Source: Parabacteroides goldsteinii (GTDB lineage: Bacteria; Bacteroidota; Bacteroidia; Bacteroidales; Tannerellaceae). Taken from it: a stretch of DNA of 64,000 nt. Below the pieces are notes generated by a model. That model was not told where the DNA came from. It did not search any database and worked only from the letters and a program-made list of their open reading frames with translations. Both the position numbers and the translations under genes were made by a program. This document shows, in pieces, positions 40,865 to 50,589 of this stretch. The stretch covers positions 119,741-183,740 of the forward strand of contig NZ_JADNBB010000001.1 in the NCBI RefSeq assembly GCF_015550595.1. The letters run 5' to 3'. Positions within the stretch are counted from its first letter, which is position 1; the number at the start of each line of letters is the position of its first letter.

Positions 40865-43591
40865 CTATTTGTCAAAAAGCTTCATCTGTCCCGTTATCTC
40901 ATCGATAATATCCGAGTTACTCTGATCGGCTCCGGCATCTGTCTCTTCTTCCTCCGGACCGATATCAATACCTTCCCCGGCCGGTTGTTCCGATGAAGCG
41001 AACCGGGTCGGCTCCAACTCATTGACAGTTTCAACCTCAAAGGTCGAGATTCGTTTTCCTTTAGCTTTGAAACCTTTTACACCGATAAATTCTTCCGCAT
41101 CGAGCACCATCGCTTCACGGAAACTGTCATGTCCACCGAATATGACTTCAATACGGGGATACATTTCGTCGGTAAGCAATAACAGACGGCTCTTGGGATT
41201 TTCTCCCAGGAAATTCTGCTTACGGCTGCCGGCTTCAAGCTGGAAGCGTTTGAGGTAAGGATATTTCTGGTCGGCATCATACAAAGCAGCCGTCCAGACC
41301 TTATTGGAGTCGAATTTCTCAATGATCTGTATATTATCTTCGTAGTGATTACTAAGATCAAAGTTGGTCGTATAGAAATCGCCGTTACGCAAAATCACCA
41401 GGATCACATCGTCGCTCTGGAATTCACCCAGCTCATCACCGCGTCCGTCATAATTCAGGCGCAATACATCCCAGTCGAACCAAACCTGGCGTCCTCCGAG
41501 GGTCGAACTACCCTTCTGTTTCAGGCTGATCTTATGCACATCGGCTTTCGTAAGGATATTTCCCATCGAACCACGCCCCTTGATGGCGATCTCACTGAAA
41601 TCTTTCTCAAAGACGAGCAACTTCTGACGGGGTTTCGGCTTCAGTATTACTTTAACCGTTTCTGCTTCACCATTCGGATTGGCACTGAAATAGAGCACGC
41701 GCGACCCTTCTGTTCCCTTTGTTACATCGTATTCCTTATCGCGTGTCACTCCGGTTACGGCAAAACGCTTAATGAAGTTATAACCGGCTTTTCCATCCCG
41801 GTAAATAACATTATAAATCGTACGGTTATCGTTGCGCTTGAATACATTCAGGTACAATACGTCTTTACCGACAAACATCTTATCGCAGACTTTCACGATC
41901 TTATAAGTTCCGTTACGGTAGAACAGGATGATATCGTCGATATCCGAACAGTTACAAACATATTCGTCCTTTTTCAAACTCATGCCGATAAAGCCTTCGG
42001 CACGGTTGATATATAGTTTTTCGTTTGCTTCCACCACCTTGGTAGCTTCAATCGTGTCGAAGTTACGCACCTCAGTCATACGCGGATGATCTTTGCCGTA
42101 TTTTTCTTTCAACATAATAAACCAGTTGATGGTGTATTCTACGATATTGTCCAGATGATGATTGATCCGTTCAATCTCTTCCCGTATCTGTGCGATCAGG
42201 GCGTTACTTTTTTCCGAGTTGAATTTGAGGATACGTCCCATCTTGATCTCCATCAGTTTCAGGATATCTTCGCGGGTCACTTCACGGATAAAGTCCGGCT
42301 TAAACGGAGTCAGGCGCAGGTCGATATGAGCGATCGCTTCGTCCATATCCTTCGCATTTTCAAATTCCTTATCTTTATAGATACGTTCTTCGATGAATAT
42401 CTTCTCGAGAGAAGCGAAAAACAACGTTTCTTCCTGTTCCGATTTATGGATCTCCAATTCGGTACGCAGCAGATGCAACGTATCATCCGTTGAATGGCGC
42501 AACACATCACTGACCGTGAGGAAGTGAGGCTTGTTATCCATAATCACACAACAGTTCGGCGAAATACTGATCTCACAATCCGTGAAGGCGTACAAAGCAT
42601 CGATCGTCTTATCCGACGAAACGCCCGGAGCGAGGTGCACCAGGATCTCTACGCCTCTGGCTGTATTATCGTCTACTTTCTTAATCTTGATCTTCCCTTT
42701 GTCATTCGCTTTCAGGATCGACTCGATCAGGGAAGAGGTCGTTCTTCCATAAGGAATTTCACTGATAACTAATGTTTTGTTATCCAGCTTTGTTATCTTA
42801 GCACGAACTTTTACGGAGCCACCGCGTTCGCCGTCGTTGTATTTCGTTACATCGATGAAACCGCCTGTCTGGAAATCAGGGTACAAAGTAAAATCTTCCC
42901 CCTTCAGATAGGAAACAGATGCATCGATCAATTCATTGAAATTATGTGGCAGTATCTTGGATGAAAGGCCGACAGCGATACCCTCCACGCCCTGTGCCAA
43001 CAGCAAAGGGAATTTTACAGGGAGAGTGACCGGTTCTTTGTTACGCCCATCGTAAGAAAGCTGCCAGGTAGTCGTCTTGGGATTGAATACGGTTTCAAGA
43101 GCAAACTTAGAAAGACGTGCTTCGATATAACGGGGAGCCGCTGCACCGTCGCCGGTCAGGATGTTACCCCAGTTTCCCTGACAGTCGACCAACAAGTCTT
43201 TCTGTCCCAACTGTACCAGGGCGTCGCCAATAGAGGCATCGCCATGAGGGTGAAACTGCATGGTATGACCGACAATGTTAGCCACTTTATTATACCGTCC
43301 GTCGTCCAGACGCTTCATAGAGTGAAGGATACGACGCTGCACCGGCTTCAATCCGTCGTTGATATGCGGCACGGCACGTTCCAGGATTACATACGAAGCA
43401 TAATCCAAAAACCAATCCTGATACATCCCCGAAAGATGATAGGATACGCGACCTTCCCCTTTTCCGGGTATTCTATATTCCGAATGTGTAGCAGCATCAG
43501 ACTGCTCATTGGGTTGAGAATCTGTATTTGTTTGCTCTATTTCCTCGTTTTCGTTTTCCTCTGTGAAATCTTCAATATCCTCTGGTTTCAT
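40865..43591 (-). CDS. parC: DNA topoisomerase IV subunit A
   Basis: The start at 43591 (MKPEDIEDFTEENENEE) is preferred; the longer frame would run through a TATATTTA promoter-like sequence at 43653-43660. The 908-aa protein has an acidic N-terminal tail (~1-45), then the type IIA A-subunit core: YASYVILERAVPHINDGLKPVQRRILHSM, HPHGDASIGDALV, and APRYIEARLSKFA with the DNA-linking Tyr. The C-terminal domain is a divergent beta-pinwheel. The acidic C-tail is longer than in most relatives. It pairs with ParE (25430-27295). Confidence 0.9.
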   Translation of the reverse strand: MKPEDIEDFTEENENEEIEQTNTDSQPNEQSDAATHSEYRIPGKGEGRVSYHLSGMYQDWFLDYASYVILERAVPHINDGLKPVQRRILHSMKRLDDGRYNKVANIVGHTMQFHPHGDASIGDALVQLGQKDLLVDCQGNWGNILTGDGAAAPRYIEARLSKFALETVFNPKTTTWQLSYDGRNKEPVTLPVKFPLLLAQGVEGIAVGLSSKILPHNFNELIDASVSYLKGEDFTLYPDFQTGGFIDVTKYNDGERGGSVKVRAKITKLDNKTLVISEIPYGRTTSSLIESILKANDKGKIKIKKVDDNTARGVEILVHLAPGVSSDKTIDALYAFTDCEISISPNCCVIMDNKPHFLTVSDVLRHSTDDTLHLLRTELEIHKSEQEETLFFASLEKIFIEERIYKDKEFENAKDMDEAIAHIDLRLTPFKPDFIREVTREDILKLMEIKMGRILKFNSEKSNALIAQIREEIERINHHLDNIVEYTINWFIMLKEKYGKDHPRMTEVRNFDTIEATKVVEANEKLYINRAEGFIGMSLKKDEYVCNCSDIDDIILFYRNGTYKIVKVCDKMFVGKDVLYLNVFKRNDNRTIYNVIYRDGKAGYNFIKRFAVTGVTRDKEYDVTKGTEGSRVLYFSANPNGEAETVKVILKPKPRQKLLVFEKDFSEIAIKGRGSMGNILTKADVHKISLKQKGSSTLGGRQVWFDWDVLRLNYDGRGDELGEFQSDDVILVILRNGDFYTTNFDLSNHYEDNIQIIEKFDSNKVWTAALYDADQKYPYLKRFQLEAGSRKQNFLGENPKSRLLLLTDEMYPRIEVIFGGHDSFREAMVLDAEEFIGVKGFKAKGKRISTFEVETVNELEPTRFASSEQPAGEGIDIGPEEEETDAGADQSNSDIIDEITGQMKLFDK

Positions 43592-43721
43592 AAACTTATA
43601 TGGTGCTCTTTCTTCTTTTTCAGCCTCTAACCGGAAAACTATTTCCAGCGTGTAAATATACGAAATATTGGCGAGATAATAAAAATCCACAATTGTTTCA
43701 GCGAGATATCTGATTTCTCCC

Positions 43722-43729
43722 TATATTTG
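43722..43729 (+). promoter_or_regulatory. -7 box for ilvA
   Basis: TATATTTG lies 19 bp before the ATG at 43749. Confidence 0.5.
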
Positions 43730-43748
43730 CCCCTTCAAAAATACGATC

Positions 43749-44948
43749 ATGCTCACACTCGATAAGATTTATCAGGCATCTTTTGCCCTGAAAACGGTTA
43801 TCCGTCGCACGGACCTGATCAGTGCACCCAATATCAATCCGGAGTCACATATCTATCTGAAACCGGAGAACTTACAGATCACGGGATCATTTAAAGTCCG
43901 TGGTGCCTGCTTCAAAATCTCACAACTTACGGAAGAAGAGAAAGCAAAAGGCGTTGTTGCCTGTTCTGCCGGCAACCATGCCCAGGGAGTTGCACTGGCA
44001 GCGACCACTCATGGCATCCAATCTCTTATCTGCTTGCCGGATAATGCCCCGATCTCTAAAATAGAAGCCACCAAATGGTACGGGGCAGATGTCTGCCTGG
44101 TAGAAGGCGTGTATGACGACGCTTACCAGAAAGCCTTAAAATTACGAGATGAAAAGGGATATACCTTTGTTCATCCTTTCGACGATGAAGATGTCATTGC
44201 CGGACAGGGAACCATAGGACTGGAACTATTGGAACAATTGCCCGACCTGGATGCCGTGATCGTTCCGATCGGTGGCGGCGGACTGATCTCCGGAGTTGCT
44301 TTTGCAATCAAGCATTTGAATCCGAATGTAAAAATATATGGTGTACAGGCCAGCGGTGCCCCAAGTATGCAGAACTCGATCGAACATAACAAGATTGAGC
44401 GTATGGGATTCGTTCGTACCATCGCCGACGGTATTGCCGTAAAGGAGCCGGGCGAACATACCTTCGAGTACTGCCGTAAGTATGTGGATGAAATTGTGAC
44501 AGTCAATGATGACGAGATATCGACAGCTATCCTGGCATTGATCGAACAGCATAAACTCATTGCCGAGGGTGCCGGCGCGGTAGCCGTTGCAGCTGCGATG
44601 TTCAACAAAGTTCCTATCAAAGGGAAAAAAACGATCTGCCTGATTTCGGGCGGAAACATTGACGTAACGATTCTGTCACGTGTGATAGGACGAGGTTTAC
44701 AGAAATCCGGTCGTTCTTACACCATGACCATCGAACTGGTCGATAAACCCGGACAATTGCAACACGTTTCCGAGATCATTGCCAGCACAGGCGCAAATGT
44801 AGTATCGGTCCACCATGAACGGGTAAGCCACACCGCAGATATTAACGGTTGTTACCTCCGCCTGGAAATGGAAACCCGTAACCAGGAACATATCGACCAG
44901 ATACAATATACGCTGACGGCAGCAGGATATAAAATCATTCCGGGATAA
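43749..44948 (+). CDS. ilvA: Threonine ammonia-lyase
   Basis: The 399-aa PLP enzyme converts threonine to 2-oxobutanoate, the first step of isoleucine synthesis. The PLP Lys is K49 in ITGSFKVRGA. ACSAGNHAQGVALAA and the phosphate-binding VPIGGGGLISG loop are intact. A single C-terminal ACT domain (~325-399, MTIELVDKPGQLQHVSEIIASTGANVVSVHHERV) suggests amino-acid control. The length and single ACT domain fit the short form of the enzyme. It diverges from parC. Confidence 0.9.
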   Translation: MLTLDKIYQASFALKTVIRRTDLISAPNINPESHIYLKPENLQITGSFKVRGACFKISQLTEEEKAKGVVACSAGNHAQGVALAATTHGIQSLICLPDNAPISKIEATKWYGADVCLVEGVYDDAYQKALKLRDEKGYTFVHPFDDEDVIAGQGTIGLELLEQLPDLDAVIVPIGGGGLISGVAFAIKHLNPNVKIYGVQASGAPSMQNSIEHNKIERMGFVRTIADGIAVKEPGEHTFEYCRKYVDEIVTVNDDEISTAILALIEQHKLIAEGAGAVAVAAAMFNKVPIKGKKTICLISGGNIDVTILSRVIGRGLQKSGRSYTMTIELVDKPGQLQHVSEIIASTGANVVSVHHERVSHTADINGCYLRLEMETRNQEHIDQIQYTLTAAGYKIIPG

Positions 44949-45083
44949 GTAAGGATTTTCATCAAAAATGAACACTATTGCTCCTTTACCGATATTGTCT
45001 TTATCCACTTTTAATATTTTCTTTTTTTAATCTCACAAATTTTCTTTTTATTTGTGCCGTAATATCTATTTACGAAGGGGATA

Positions 45084-45638
45084 ATGAGTATGAAAAAACA
45101 AATTAAGGAAGAAATAGACCTTCTTTACAAGACATATGTAAATGATCTTTTTTCATATGCTTTGAACCTGGGATTTGACCGGGATACATCCATGGATGCT
45201 ATTCATGATGTATTCTATAAAATATGCTCGGATGAAAAAATACTTGATAAAATCGTCAATATACGTTTTTATCTTTTGCGTGCATTGAAAAACCGCCTGC
45301 TTGATATTTATAAACAAAAAAGGGACGTTGTTGAATTTTCTACAGATTCCGAAACAGAAGAAATCCCCTTCAACATTCACGTAACAGTAGAGGATCTCAT
45401 CATTGAAGAAGAGGAACAGGATATAGTCCGCGCAAAAGTAGAACAGCTACTTGAAAGCCTGACTGACCGTCAGCGTGAGATTATTTATCTCCGTTACTCT
45501 CAGGATTGTGATTATGAAGAAATAGCACAACTCATGCACATTACTGTTCCCGCTTGTAGAAAATTGTTTCACAAGGCCATCATAAAGTTAAGAAAAAATC
45601 CATATTCCGCCATTCTATTGCTTATTTTGCTCAATTGA
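45084..45638 (+). CDS. ECF sigma factor (FecI-like), second locus
   Basis: The 184-aa protein has region 2 (LYKTYVNDLFSYALNLGFDRDTSMDAIHDVFYKIC) and region 4 (LLESLTDRQREIIYLRYSQDCDYEEIAQLMHITVPACRKLFHKAI). An unusually acidic linker (SETEEIPFNIHVTVEDLIIEEEEQD) joins them, and the C-terminus is hydrophobic (AILLLILLN). It heads the second SusC/D locus and should activate it when released by the anti-sigma factor 99 bp downstream. Confidence 0.9.
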   Translation: MSMKKQIKEEIDLLYKTYVNDLFSYALNLGFDRDTSMDAIHDVFYKICSDEKILDKIVNIRFYLLRALKNRLLDIYKQKRDVVEFSTDSETEEIPFNIHVTVEDLIIEEEEQDIVRAKVEQLLESLTDRQREIIYLRYSQDCDYEEIAQLMHITVPACRKLFHKAIIKLRKNPYSAILLLILLN

Positions 45639-45737
45639 ATATTTTTTTCAAAAAGTAGGGTATAAAAAAAATTGTTCATCGTCTATATCTATAAACGAGA
45701 AATAAAACTTTATTCATAATCCAGCTATACTATTAAT

Positions 45738-46916
45738 ATGACAACTATCAAAAACTATAAAGATTTCCTTCAGAATGCCGATTTCATCCTTTGGAGGTTA
45801 ACAGGAGACAGCTTTCTGGAAACCTACTGGGAAGAATTTATTGAAGAGAATCCGACATTAAGTAAGGAAATGAATAAGGCTATTAAAGAATTTTCCAAAA
45901 TAAAACTCAACAAAAACACCCTAACAGAAACAGAATATAATGCATTACTGAAGCGGATACATGTTTCGTCATCACAAATTAAATCTTCCAAATGGTTACG
46001 TCAATTTATACCATATGTAGCTGCAGTCTGTTTTACTTTGATTATCGGGATATCGTTCTATTTTATAAAGTCAGCACCGGAAAAAATAGAATTATTATCA
46101 GAAAACATTATTGTCGGTGAAAATCTGGATGAAAAAGATATCTACCTTATTACAGATGCAGGAACAACAACTTTCTCACAGAATGTCCACGTACAAGTCA
46201 ATGAAAATGGATCAACTATCGTACAGGAGGCTGATGGAAATAAATCTACTATCATTGAAAAAGAAAAAAGTACAATGAACAAATTGGTTGTTCCTTATGG
46301 GAAACGATCAAAACTTGAACTTTCAGATGGGACAAAGGTTTGGTTAAACTCTGGATCAACCCTTGAATTTCCATCTGTTTTTACAGAAAAAACCAGAATA
46401 GTTAACCTGATCGGAGAAATGTATATAGAAGTCGCAAAGAACCCTCTACGACCATTTCTTGTCAATACGCCTGATATACAAGTGAAAGTATATGGTACAA
46501 CATTCAACATTTCGACCTATCCCGATAACAGTCCGCAATCTGTCGTCCTCGTGGAAGGTAGTGTCGGAATAAAGACTGAATCAGATAAAGAAATACTTCT
46601 CATCCCTAATGAAATGTTTGCTTATCAAAATCACAAATGGAGTAAAAGTGAAGTAGACAATACCAAATATATAAGCTGGAAAGACGGATACATTGTATTG
46701 GATAAAACACCTATCGAGGAAGTTTTAAAACAAATAGAACGTTATTACAATCTATCCTTCAAGATCGATAAAAATCTTGATCTTCAGTCAAAAACCTGTA
46801 CCGGGAAAATCTATTTATCTGATAATCTGGACAATATCATGACAACGATATCGTTACTTTCTTCCACGGGATACCAACGAGACGACAAAACCATTTACAT
46901 TAATATAAACCCTTAA
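45738..46916 (+). CDS. FecR-type anti-sigma factor, second locus
   Basis: The 392-aa protein has a cytoplasmic N-terminal region with WEEFIEENPTLSKEMNKAI, one transmembrane helix (~92-110, FIPYVAAVCFTLIIGISFYFI), and a periplasmic FecR domain (VPYGKRSKLELSDGTKVWLNSGSTLEFPS, LIGEMYIEVAKNPLRPFLV, VYGTTFNISTYPD). A DUF4974-type C-terminal domain follows (TPIEEVLKQIERYYNLSFKID). It receives the signal from the STN domain of the SusC encoded next and controls the sigma factor. Confidence 0.9.
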   Translation: MTTIKNYKDFLQNADFILWRLTGDSFLETYWEEFIEENPTLSKEMNKAIKEFSKIKLNKNTLTETEYNALLKRIHVSSSQIKSSKWLRQFIPYVAAVCFTLIIGISFYFIKSAPEKIELLSENIIVGENLDEKDIYLITDAGTTTFSQNVHVQVNENGSTIVQEADGNKSTIIEKEKSTMNKLVVPYGKRSKLELSDGTKVWLNSGSTLEFPSVFTEKTRIVNLIGEMYIEVAKNPLRPFLVNTPDIQVKVYGTTFNISTYPDNSPQSVVLVEGSVGIKTESDKEILLIPNEMFAYQNHKWSKSEVDNTKYISWKDGYIVLDKTPIEEVLKQIERYYNLSFKIDKNLDLQSKTCTGKIYLSDNLDNIMTTISLLSSTGYQRDDKTIYININP

Positions 46917-47244
46917 AACAAATGCCTATGAGATAATACTGAATATAACTTACAAAAGGAAATCGGACGATACTACGAATATCGCCCGATCCGATGACAA
47001 TTAATTACTTATATCAGTAACTAATAATTTAAAATCATGCGAATATAAGCAACATTTTTGTCATCAGAAAAAAATTAGTGTCAATTAATTTCAATATTAA
47101 CCTAATGCTACTATTCTTAATAGCATAAAAAAATCAAATATGAAATAAGACCAATAGTAAACAGGTTGCTATTACTACGAATAATATCAACAGGAAACAA
47201 AACGACTTATATAGAATTACTAATAATTTAAATCATACTATTTT
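46917..47244 (+). promoter_or_regulatory. 328-bp leader upstream of the second susC
   Basis: There is no gene here. A hairpin at 46962-46990 (ATCGG-a-CGATA / TATCG-c-CCGAT, 7-base loop) follows the fecR stop codon. A nearly repeated segment, ACTAATAATTTAAAATCAT at 47020-47038 and ACTAATAATTTAAATCAT at 47219-47236, brackets the AT-rich middle; the second copy ends 8 bp before the susC ATG. The sigma-dependent promoter of the susCD operon probably lies here, but I cannot define it. Confidence 0.5.
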
Positions 47245-50200
47245 ATGAATTATTCTTTATCGGAGGTAATAAAAGTACCTCTGCACTATAAACATATATA
47301 CAGAAAAATGAAAGTATCTGTCCTAATAATGATAGCCAGTATATGTTTTGCTTCAGCCAATAACATACACTCACAAAAAGCCGGGCTCTCTTTCCATTTC
47401 ATGAATACACCGATTAAACAGGTGATAAATGAAATTGAGAAGAATAGTGATTATGTATTCGTACTCGCAGATAACATAGGTAAGGAAACCGAGAAGAAAA
47501 TAAACATAACTGTTAATGACACGAATGTGGAAAAACTTCTCGATTCTGTACTGGCAGAAACAGGTCTGTCTTATCGGATTATAGACAAGCAAATCGTTAT
47601 ATATAAGAATAAGACTAAAAGAGGAATACCTGAGAAAAGATCAACGGTAGAAACGAACACTCAATCTGTTAAGATCCAATTAAACGGAACCGTTACAGAT
47701 ACCAACGGAGAGCCGCTAATAGGAGTCAGTATCCAGTTGAAAGGAACAACCAGTGGAACAGTGAGTGACGCGAACGGGAAATATTCGTTAGAAGCAGAAG
47801 CTGGAAATACATTGATCTTTTCCTATGTCGGTTACACCATGCAAGAGGTCCGTGTTGGTAATAAATCTGTTATTAACATACAGCTGGCAGAAGATACACA
47901 GACTCTAAATGAAGTAGTAATCGTTGGTTACGGTACATTAAAAAAGAAAGAAGTAACTTCTGCCGTGGAAACGATCCGACCTGACAAATTCAATGCCGGA
48001 GCCAGCCGTAATCCATTGGACTTGATCCAGGGGAAAGTGGCAGGTCTTACAATGACCCGTGCATATGGAACTAACCCGAATCTGGATCCAAGCTACCAGT
48101 TACGCGGTGTTACTTCCATCAGTGGAGGCAAATCCCCTCTGATTGTGATTGACGGCATTCCCGTCAGTTCTGGTAGCGGAAGAGGTTATATGAGCCTGGT
48201 TCAGCAAGACGATATCGAGTCTTTCAGCGTTTTAAAAGATGGTTCGGCAGCAGCGATTTACGGAACACGTGCCAATGCAGGTGTCATCCTTATCACAACA
48301 AAGAAAGGAAAAGCAGGAACGGCCCAATTTGACTATTCCGGGTATGTTCAGCACGAAATGGTAGCAAACAAGCCTGACTTTTTAAATGCCGATGAATTCA
48401 GAGGATTAATCAAAGAGGGTATAATTACCGGAAATCAGGATTATGGAGCATCAACAGATCTTTATGACGAGTTAATCAATAAAAACAATTTTAGTCACTA
48501 CCACAATTTATCTGCATCCGGTGGTACTGCCAACACAAATTATCGTGCTTCAATTTACTTCAATGAGGCTCAGGGTATTGCTAAAGAGAACGGGAACAAG
48601 CAGTATGGAGGTAGAGTCAATATCAATCAGAAAGGTTTGCAAGACCGGCTTACCATGTCATTAAACCTAGCGACTAATTTTAAGAAAGAAAACAGGAACG
48701 GAGGTAGTGGTAATGACTTCGAACAAGCGATCCAACGGAATCCGACAATGCCTCTTTATAATGAAGATGGTTCATTTTACGAAATAGTTGTTTCAAACAG
48801 CTACAATCCCATGTCACGCCTTGCTTATCGTACCAATGAACGCAACCGGCAGACAACATCAGCTGATCTAAAACTAAAACTTGATATCATTGAAGGGTTA
48901 TCAGTCTCTGCCTTTGGAGCACATTTGAGAGACAACCACAATGAGCGTTATTATCGTTCATCCAAAGATTTTGATAATCGGGTTGGTACGCTTTATCAAG
49001 GAATGGGATACGCCTCCAAAGCAAACTTGCTTGAATGGACCAATACCTTCGAATCAACCATCGACTACCGTAAAACATTTAATGATAAGCATACTATAAC
49101 CGGATTGCTGGGATATAGTTACCAGTATTCGACTACAGAAACATTTAGTGCGAACAACAATGGATTTACAACTGATGGATTTGAAGATTGGAATTTAGGT
49201 GCCGGTAGTGCTATTCAAAACACAAGTCTGCCACGTCCGGAAATGGCCAGTGCCAAAGAAGATAATAAACTAATTGCTTTCTTTGGTCGGGTAAACTATT
49301 CTTACGCCGATAAATATCACTTCCAGGCTATTCTCCGTCATGAAGGATCTTCCCGTTTCGGATCAAATCATAAATGGGGAAATTTTCCCTCTGTATCTGC
49401 CGGATGGTCAATTAATGAAGAGGAATTTCTGAAATCGGTATCCTTCATTGATGAACTAAAGCTACGTATAGGATATGGTGTAACGGGTAACCAGGATATC
49501 AGCAACTACCTGTCTCTTGTCACACTCGAAACTGGAGGTGTCTATCCGCAAAACGGTATCTATTACCAAACTTATGGCCCAGGAAGAAACCCGAATCCGG
49601 ATCTTCGCTGGGAACAGAAAAAGGAGCTGAACTTTGGTTTGGACTACTCGTTACTAAACTATCGCATTACAGGTTCTATTGATGTCTACAATCGAACCAC
49701 ACAAGATTTGCTCTATAAATACAAAGCTCAACAACCATCATTTGTACGTGATGAGATTTTTACCAATGTAGGTTCGATCCGCAGTTCCGGCGTTGAAATC
49801 CAAATATCAGCGACTCCCCTTGAAGGCAAAGATTTCCAATGGTCTATTGATTTAGCAGCCAGCACCGGTTCGAACAAACTTACAAAACTCTCTAATGAAT
49901 TTTTCTCACTGGGCTCCAACTGGTTGTCATTGTATAGTCTTCCTGCCCCTGGTGCACTGGGATATGCCATTCGCCTTGATGAAGGGGGCAAAATCGGTAA
50001 TTTTTATGGAAAACGTTTTGCTGGTCTGACGGAAGACGGAAAATGGTTATTCTACAAAGCAGACGGAAGTACAGCCCGTGCCTCTGAAATGAACGAGAAT
50101 GATAATACTATCATTGGCAATGGTGTTCCTAAAGCACAAGTATCCTTAGGTAATACATTCAGGTATAAAGGATTTGATCTTACCATACTGTTAAGAGGTA

Positions 50201-50577
50201 AATTCGGTTTCGACATTTTGAATCTGCCAGATCTTTACTTCGGAAACAAAAAATGGCTACCTCAGAATTTGTTAAAAAGTGCAATCACCAAACATAATGA
50301 TCTGAATGATGATCCGCAGTATTCAGATTATTACATCGAAAAAGGAAATTTCGTGAAATTAGACAATCTGACTTTAGGTTACAATTTCAAACTAAAAACT
50401 CCTTATATCAGAAATCTGAGGATATATGCAACTGGAAGAAACCTTTTGACTATTACCGGATATAGCGGTGTCGACCCGGAAATACAAGATACCGGTATCG
50501 AAGATCCAGGTATTGATAAAAGAGACTTTTATCCTAGCACCCGCTCTATTGCTTTTGGTTTGAATATTGGATTTTAA
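47245..50577 (+). CDS. SusC/RagA TonB-dependent receptor with STN domain
   Basis: The 1110-aa protein has a signal region (MKVSVLIMIASICFASANNIHSQ) and an STN domain (~47-120: LSFHFMNTPIKQVINEIEKNSDYVFVLADN). A carboxypeptidase-like domain (~150-215: GTVTDTNGEPLIGVSIQLKG), an NEVVIVGYGTLKKKEVTSAVE box, a plug (LIVIDGIPVSSGSG, SVLKDGSAAAIYGTRANAGVILITTKKG) and a 22-strand barrel ending SIAFGLNIGF follow. It imports an unknown glycan, powered by TonB, and signals through the STN domain to the FecR/sigma pair upstream. It is intact, in contrast to the paralogue at 15473. Confidence 0.95.
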   Translation: MNYSLSEVIKVPLHYKHIYRKMKVSVLIMIASICFASANNIHSQKAGLSFHFMNTPIKQVINEIEKNSDYVFVLADNIGKETEKKINITVNDTNVEKLLDSVLAETGLSYRIIDKQIVIYKNKTKRGIPEKRSTVETNTQSVKIQLNGTVTDTNGEPLIGVSIQLKGTTSGTVSDANGKYSLEAEAGNTLIFSYVGYTMQEVRVGNKSVINIQLAEDTQTLNEVVIVGYGTLKKKEVTSAVETIRPDKFNAGASRNPLDLIQGKVAGLTMTRAYGTNPNLDPSYQLRGVTSISGGKSPLIVIDGIPVSSGSGRGYMSLVQQDDIESFSVLKDGSAAAIYGTRANAGVILITTKKGKAGTAQFDYSGYVQHEMVANKPDFLNADEFRGLIKEGIITGNQDYGASTDLYDELINKNNFSHYHNLSASGGTANTNYRASIYFNEAQGIAKENGNKQYGGRVNINQKGLQDRLTMSLNLATNFKKENRNGGSGNDFEQAIQRNPTMPLYNEDGSFYEIVVSNSYNPMSRLAYRTNERNRQTTSADLKLKLDIIEGLSVSAFGAHLRDNHNERYYRSSKDFDNRVGTLYQGMGYASKANLLEWTNTFESTIDYRKTFNDKHTITGLLGYSYQYSTTETFSANNNGFTTDGFEDWNLGAGSAIQNTSLPRPEMASAKEDNKLIAFFGRVNYSYADKYHFQAILRHEGSSRFGSNHKWGNFPSVSAGWSINEEEFLKSVSFIDELKLRIGYGVTGNQDISNYLSLVTLETGGVYPQNGIYYQTYGPGRNPNPDLRWEQKKELNFGLDYSLLNYRITGSIDVYNRTTQDLLYKYKAQQPSFVRDEIFTNVGSIRSSGVEIQISATPLEGKDFQWSIDLAASTGSNKLTKLSNEFFSLGSNWLSLYSLPAPGALGYAIRLDEGGKIGNFYGKRFAGLTEDGKWLFYKADGSTARASEMNENDNTIIGNGVPKAQVSLGNTFRYKGFDLTILLRGKFGFDILNLPDLYFGNKKWLPQNLLKSAITKHNDLNDDPQYSDYYIEKGNFVKLDNLTLGYNFKLKTPYIRNLRIYATGRNLLTITGYSGVDPEIQDTGIEDPGIDKRDFYPSTRSIAFGLNIGF

Positions 50578-50589
50578 ATTTGAATTATT

